Positions 21,039-23,634 of a stretch of 23,634 bases of DNA are shown in pieces. Positions within the stretch are counted from its first letter, which is position 1; each line of letters begins with the position of its first letter. Source of the DNA: an uncultured Prevotella sp. Its GTDB lineage: Bacteria; Bacteroidota; Bacteroidia; Bacteroidales; Bacteroidaceae. The notes under the pieces are model-generated. The model was not told the origin of the DNA. It ran no database searches and saw only the letters and a program-made list of their open reading frames with translations. The DNA is taken from NCBI GenBank assembly GCA_900544825.1, contig UQWP01000058.1, positions 1 to 23,634 on the forward strand, written 5' to 3'. Both the position numbers and the translations under genes were made by a program.

Positions 21039-21404
21039 TTACACCATCATTTTTTCCAGTTGCTCCTGTGCCTTTCTCATATCCTGTTCAAAACCTACAT
21101 GGTCGAGAAGGAAACCATCTCTTCCATCAGCAAGCAGCTGGTAAAGCTGTGGATTCATGCCATCCACATACTGGCTGATAGCATATTCGATATCATCACG
21201 CTGTGTGGGATTGGTAGAAAACTCATAGACACGAAGCTTCTGATGAATAAAGCAATAAGCCGACTCTATACAGTCTTGAGAGATACTGGATAGAGAAAAA
21301 CTATCTTGATTGGTACTGTCGCCAGAATGGGTGAAGCCCTCTTTACCGAGGGTTTCACCTTTATTTATATTTTCACCTTTATTTATATATTGATTCATAT
21401 CCAT
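21039..21404 (-). CDS. Small unknown protein coupled to tex
   Basis: 121 residues. It starts with a low-complexity, Asn/Lys/Gly/Ser-rich region of about 40 residues (MDMNQYINKGENINKGETLG) that includes a duplicated unit, then a helical domain (SISQDCIESAYCFIHQKLRV, IEYAISQYVDGMNPQLYQLL). Its ATG overlaps the tex stop by one base (TAATG), a classic coupling signal, so it is probably translated with Tex. Its end lies only 5 bp from the stop of the convergent 1288-residue gene, with no terminator between. No family recognised. Confidence 0.65.
   Translation of the reverse strand: MDMNQYINKGENINKGETLGKEGFTHSGDSTNQDSFSLSSISQDCIESAYCFIHQKLRVYEFSTNPTQRDDIEYAISQYVDGMNPQLYQLLADGRDGFLLDHVGFEQDMRKAQEQLEKMMV
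21353..21388. repeat. 18-bp tandem duplication in the start of the tex-coupled gene
   Basis: Two perfect 18-bp copies starting TTTCACCT at 21353 and 21371. They encode a repeated NINKGE unit near the N-terminus. 18 bp is in frame, so copy-number change would not break the gene. Confidence 0.75.
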
Positions 21405-23536
21405 TATTTCACTCCTTTCATTGACAAGGCAATGCGCTTACGCTTCAAATCCACTTCCGTTACTCTCACCATCACATGCTCATGGAGCTTCACTACTTCA
21501 CTAGGGTCATTGATGTAGCGGTTTGACATCTGGGAAACGTGAACCAAGCCATCATTGTGAACACCTATATCTACAAAGGCGCCAAACTTGGTGATATTGG
21601 TTACGATTCCAGGCACCACCATACCCTCCTGCAGATCCTCAATGGTCTTGATGCTCGCATCAAACTCAAATTTTTCAACCTCTCCACGAGGATCCAAACC
21701 AGGTTTGTCAAGCTCAGCCATGATATCCGCCAAAGTAGGCATACCCACCTCGGCAGTGACATATTTCTTAATATCTATCTTCTTCTGCAAATCCTTATCT
21801 TCCACCAGTTGCTTCACGGTAACACCCTGATCTTTCGCCATCTGCTCAACCAAGGCATAACGCTCTGGGTGAACGGCACTGTTATCTAAAGGATTCTTGG
21901 CTCCAGGAATACGGAGGAAGCCGGCACACTGCTCGAAGGCAGAAGGACCTAGACGTGGCACCTTCTTCAACTGAGCACGAGAAGCGAAGGCTCCATTCTC
22001 CTTACGGTATTCAACAATATTCTTGGCAAGAGTAGGACCGAGACCACTCACGTAGGTCAGGAGATGCTGGGATGCAGTATTCAGGTTTACACCCACCGAG
22101 TTCACGCAACTCATCACCACATTATCCAAGCTCTTCTTAAGCTGTGTTTGATCCACATCATGCTGATACTGTCCCACACCGATGCTCTTAGGATCTATCT
22201 TCACCAGTTCGGCAAGCGGATCCATCAGTCGTCTGCCGATACTTACGGCACCACGCACGGTAACATCCTCATCAGGGAATTCATCTCTGGCAATTTTGGA
22301 AGCAGAATAGATAGAAGCACCATCCTCGCTTACTACATAGATATCCACAGGGTGTGGATAACTTATTTCGTGCAGCCAGTCACTCGTCTCGCGACTTGCA
22401 GTACCATTTCCTACAGCCATCGCCTCTACCTGATACATCTTCACCATACGCTGGATAGCAGCAGTAGCCTCATTTTTCTTATTACGAGGAGGATGAGGAT
22501 AAACGATTTCATGATGAATCAGATTGCCCTGTGCATCCAGACAACAGGTCTTGCAACCATTGGCAAAACCAGGATCCACCGCCATCATGCGCTTCTGACC
22601 TAAAGGAGCAGCGAGCAAGAGCTGGCGCAGGTTCTCTGCAAAAACCACAATTGCCTCTTCATCCGCCTTCTGCTTACTGAGAGCCGCAAACTCAGTCTCA
22701 ATACTAGGTTTCAAAAGACGCTTAAAGGCATCATCCACCGCATCACCTACCAATGTCTGGCACTCACCATATCCATGCACATAGTGGCGTTTCAGCTTAT
22801 TCTGGCATTGCTCATCATCTGCAGAGATACTGATACGGAGGAAACCGGCAGCCTCACCACGACGCATCGCCAAGAGGCGATGAGAAGAACATCTTTTCAA
22901 TGGCTCTGAAAAATCGAAGTAATCAGAGAAGCGCTGCGCTTCTTCTTCATCTTTCTTCTTGGCAACCACCTTCGAAGTGATGATGGCTCCTCTGCGGAAT
23001 TCTCCACGAATCTGATTTCTACTCTCCTCGCTTTCGCTTACGGTTTCTGCAATGATATCCTTAGCTCCCTGCAAAGCAGCTTCTACATCCTTCACCTTAT
23101 CGCCCACAAACTTCTTGGCTGCCTGCAGCGGATTACGTTCACGCTGAAAAAGCAGAACTTGCGCCAAAGGTTCCAAGCCTGCCTCACGTGCAATCTGTGC
23201 ACGAGTTCTGCGCTTTGGCTTGAAAGGAAGATAGATATCTTCCAGTTCTGTGGCATCCCAACATTTTTCGATACGCTCTTTAAGGGCATCTGTCAGTTTA
23301 CCTTGCTCATCAATAGTCTTCAGGATAGTTTCCTTACGTTTCGCCATTTCCTTCAACTTCTCGTTTGCCTGAGCGATAGCTTCGATGTTCACCTCATCCA
23401 TATTTCCCGTTTTCTCCTTACGATAACGGGAGATGAAAGGAATGGTGCATCCCTCTTCGAGAAGCTCCAATGTATTCTCGACAGCCTGCTCACGTAATTT
23501 GAGTTGGTCTGCAATAATCTTTGTAAATTGATTCAT
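21404..23536 (-). CDS. tex: Tex, S1-domain RNA-binding transcription accessory protein
   Basis: 710 residues, within the normal range for Tex. Order of domains: helical Tex N-terminal region (ISRYRKEKTGNMDEVNIEAI; LPFKPKRRTRAQIAREAGLE), YqgF/RuvX-like RNase-fold domain (MMAVDPGFANGCKTCCLDAQ; AVGNGTASRET; VSEDGASIYSAS), tandem HhH domain (LTYVSGLGPTLAKNIVEYRK; FLRIPGAKNPLDNSAVHPE), and a C-terminal S1 RNA-binding domain (GMVVPGIVTNITKFGAFVDI ... HVSQMSNRYI). Tex interacts with transcribing RNA polymerase and RNA in the cytoplasm and is broadly conserved. The start at 23536 lies 25 bp downstream of a good -7 box. Confidence 0.97.
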   Translation of the reverse strand: MNQFTKIIADQLKLREQAVENTLELLEEGCTIPFISRYRKEKTGNMDEVNIEAIAQANEKLKEMAKRKETILKTIDEQGKLTDALKERIEKCWDATELEDIYLPFKPKRRTRAQIAREAGLEPLAQVLLFQRERNPLQAAKKFVGDKVKDVEAALQGAKDIIAETVSESEESRNQIRGEFRRGAIITSKVVAKKKDEEEAQRFSDYFDFSEPLKRCSSHRLLAMRRGEAAGFLRISISADDEQCQNKLKRHYVHGYGECQTLVGDAVDDAFKRLLKPSIETEFAALSKQKADEEAIVVFAENLRQLLLAAPLGQKRMMAVDPGFANGCKTCCLDAQGNLIHHEIVYPHPPRNKKNEATAAIQRMVKMYQVEAMAVGNGTASRETSDWLHEISYPHPVDIYVVSEDGASIYSASKIARDEFPDEDVTVRGAVSIGRRLMDPLAELVKIDPKSIGVGQYQHDVDQTQLKKSLDNVVMSCVNSVGVNLNTASQHLLTYVSGLGPTLAKNIVEYRKENGAFASRAQLKKVPRLGPSAFEQCAGFLRIPGAKNPLDNSAVHPERYALVEQMAKDQGVTVKQLVEDKDLQKKIDIKKYVTAEVGMPTLADIMAELDKPGLDPRGEVEKFEFDASIKTIEDLQEGMVVPGIVTNITKFGAFVDIGVHNDGLVHVSQMSNRYINDPSEVVKLHEHVMVRVTEVDLKRKRIALSMKGVK

Positions 23537-23560
23537 AATTAATTTCTATTTTTGCGAATG

Positions 23561-23568
23561 CAAAGATA
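23561..23568 (-). promoter_or_regulatory. Promoter of tex (-7 box)
   Basis: The minus strand reads TATCTTTG, a perfect TAnnTTTG match, 25 bp upstream of the tex ATG. It follows directly after the terminator of the preceding unit. Confidence 0.7.
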
Positions 23569-23583
23569 CAAAAAAAAACGAAA

Positions 23584-23617
23584 AAAGCCTCAGAAATCTT
23601 TCGAAATCTGAGGCTTT
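23584..23617 (-). terminator. Terminator of the gene right of the window
   Basis: AAAGCCTCAGA (23584-23594) pairs perfectly with TCTGAGGCTTT (23607-23617). On the minus strand it leads into a T-rich run (23570-23586), so it ends a leftward transcript from outside the window. Confidence 0.8.
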
Positions 23618-23634
23618 GATAAAAGAAGGCGGCT

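Noticed and set aside
1..23634. CRISPR array, rRNA or complete tRNA gene
   Set aside because: No regularly spaced repeat-spacer units, no rRNA sequence, and no full cloverleaf were found; only the 15-bp tRNA-end remnants are present.

Overview
The window looks like Bacteroidales chromosome, most like Prevotella/Segatella. The evidence is TAnnTTTG-type -7 promoter boxes with few Shine-Dalgarno sequences, Bacteroides-type relaxase, MobC and VirE_N/PriCT primase genes, and a typical Bacteroidales Tex gene and small outer-membrane barrel. All family names rest on reading motifs by eye; no database search was run.

Layout. (1) Positions 1 to about 8784 are the right-hand part of an integrated element, here E1, whose left end lies outside the window. 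Nearly all its genes are on the minus strand: integrase, an unknown gene and a terminator; then a promoter, an excisionase-like HTH protein, a DUF3987 helicase-like protein, a VirE_N/PriCT_2 primase-like protein, a DUF6291-like protein, a candidate oriT, MobC, a MobA-type relaxase and a two-helix membrane protein. It is a mobilizable element. (2) Positions 8770-15278 are a complete second element, E2 (about 6.5 kb), joined directly to E1. Its order is integrase, two unknown genes and a strong terminator; then a promoter with G-run repeats, an excisionase-like HTH protein, a RepA/RecA-like ATPase, a dense iteron cluster (candidate origin), a VirE_N/PriCT_2 primase, an unknown gene, and a P27-like phage terminase small subunit under its own promoter. 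It has no mobilization genes. (3) From about 15279 the chromosome resumes: a terminator, an outer-membrane beta-barrel gene, an N-terminally truncated zinc alcohol dehydrogenase (pseudogene), a 1288-residue protein with an AlbA_2/Schlafen-type domain, and a tex operon.

How it fits together. A 15-bp word, CCTATCAGGCGCACC, occurs at the E1/E2 junction (8770) and at the right end of E2 (15264). It reads as the 3' end of a tRNA (T-stem strand, CAGGCGC acceptor strand, A discriminator), most like tRNA-Arg. Both copies are followed within a few bases by a perfect hairpin with T-rich tail, so each integration would give the shortened tRNA gene a new terminator. The two elements share a backbone (integrase, unknown gene, HTH, ATPase, origin, primase) and probably a target tRNA, but differ in the transfer module: oriT/MobC/MobA in E1, a terminase small subunit in E2. 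The main hypothesis is that E2 is a small phage-satellite (PICI-like) element of Bacteroidales sitting in tandem with a conjugation-hitchhiking sister. In E2 the RGTGCAA iteron of the candidate origin recurs as a perfect palindrome beside the integrase promoter and on the -7 box of the replication operon, suggesting one protein controls both modules.
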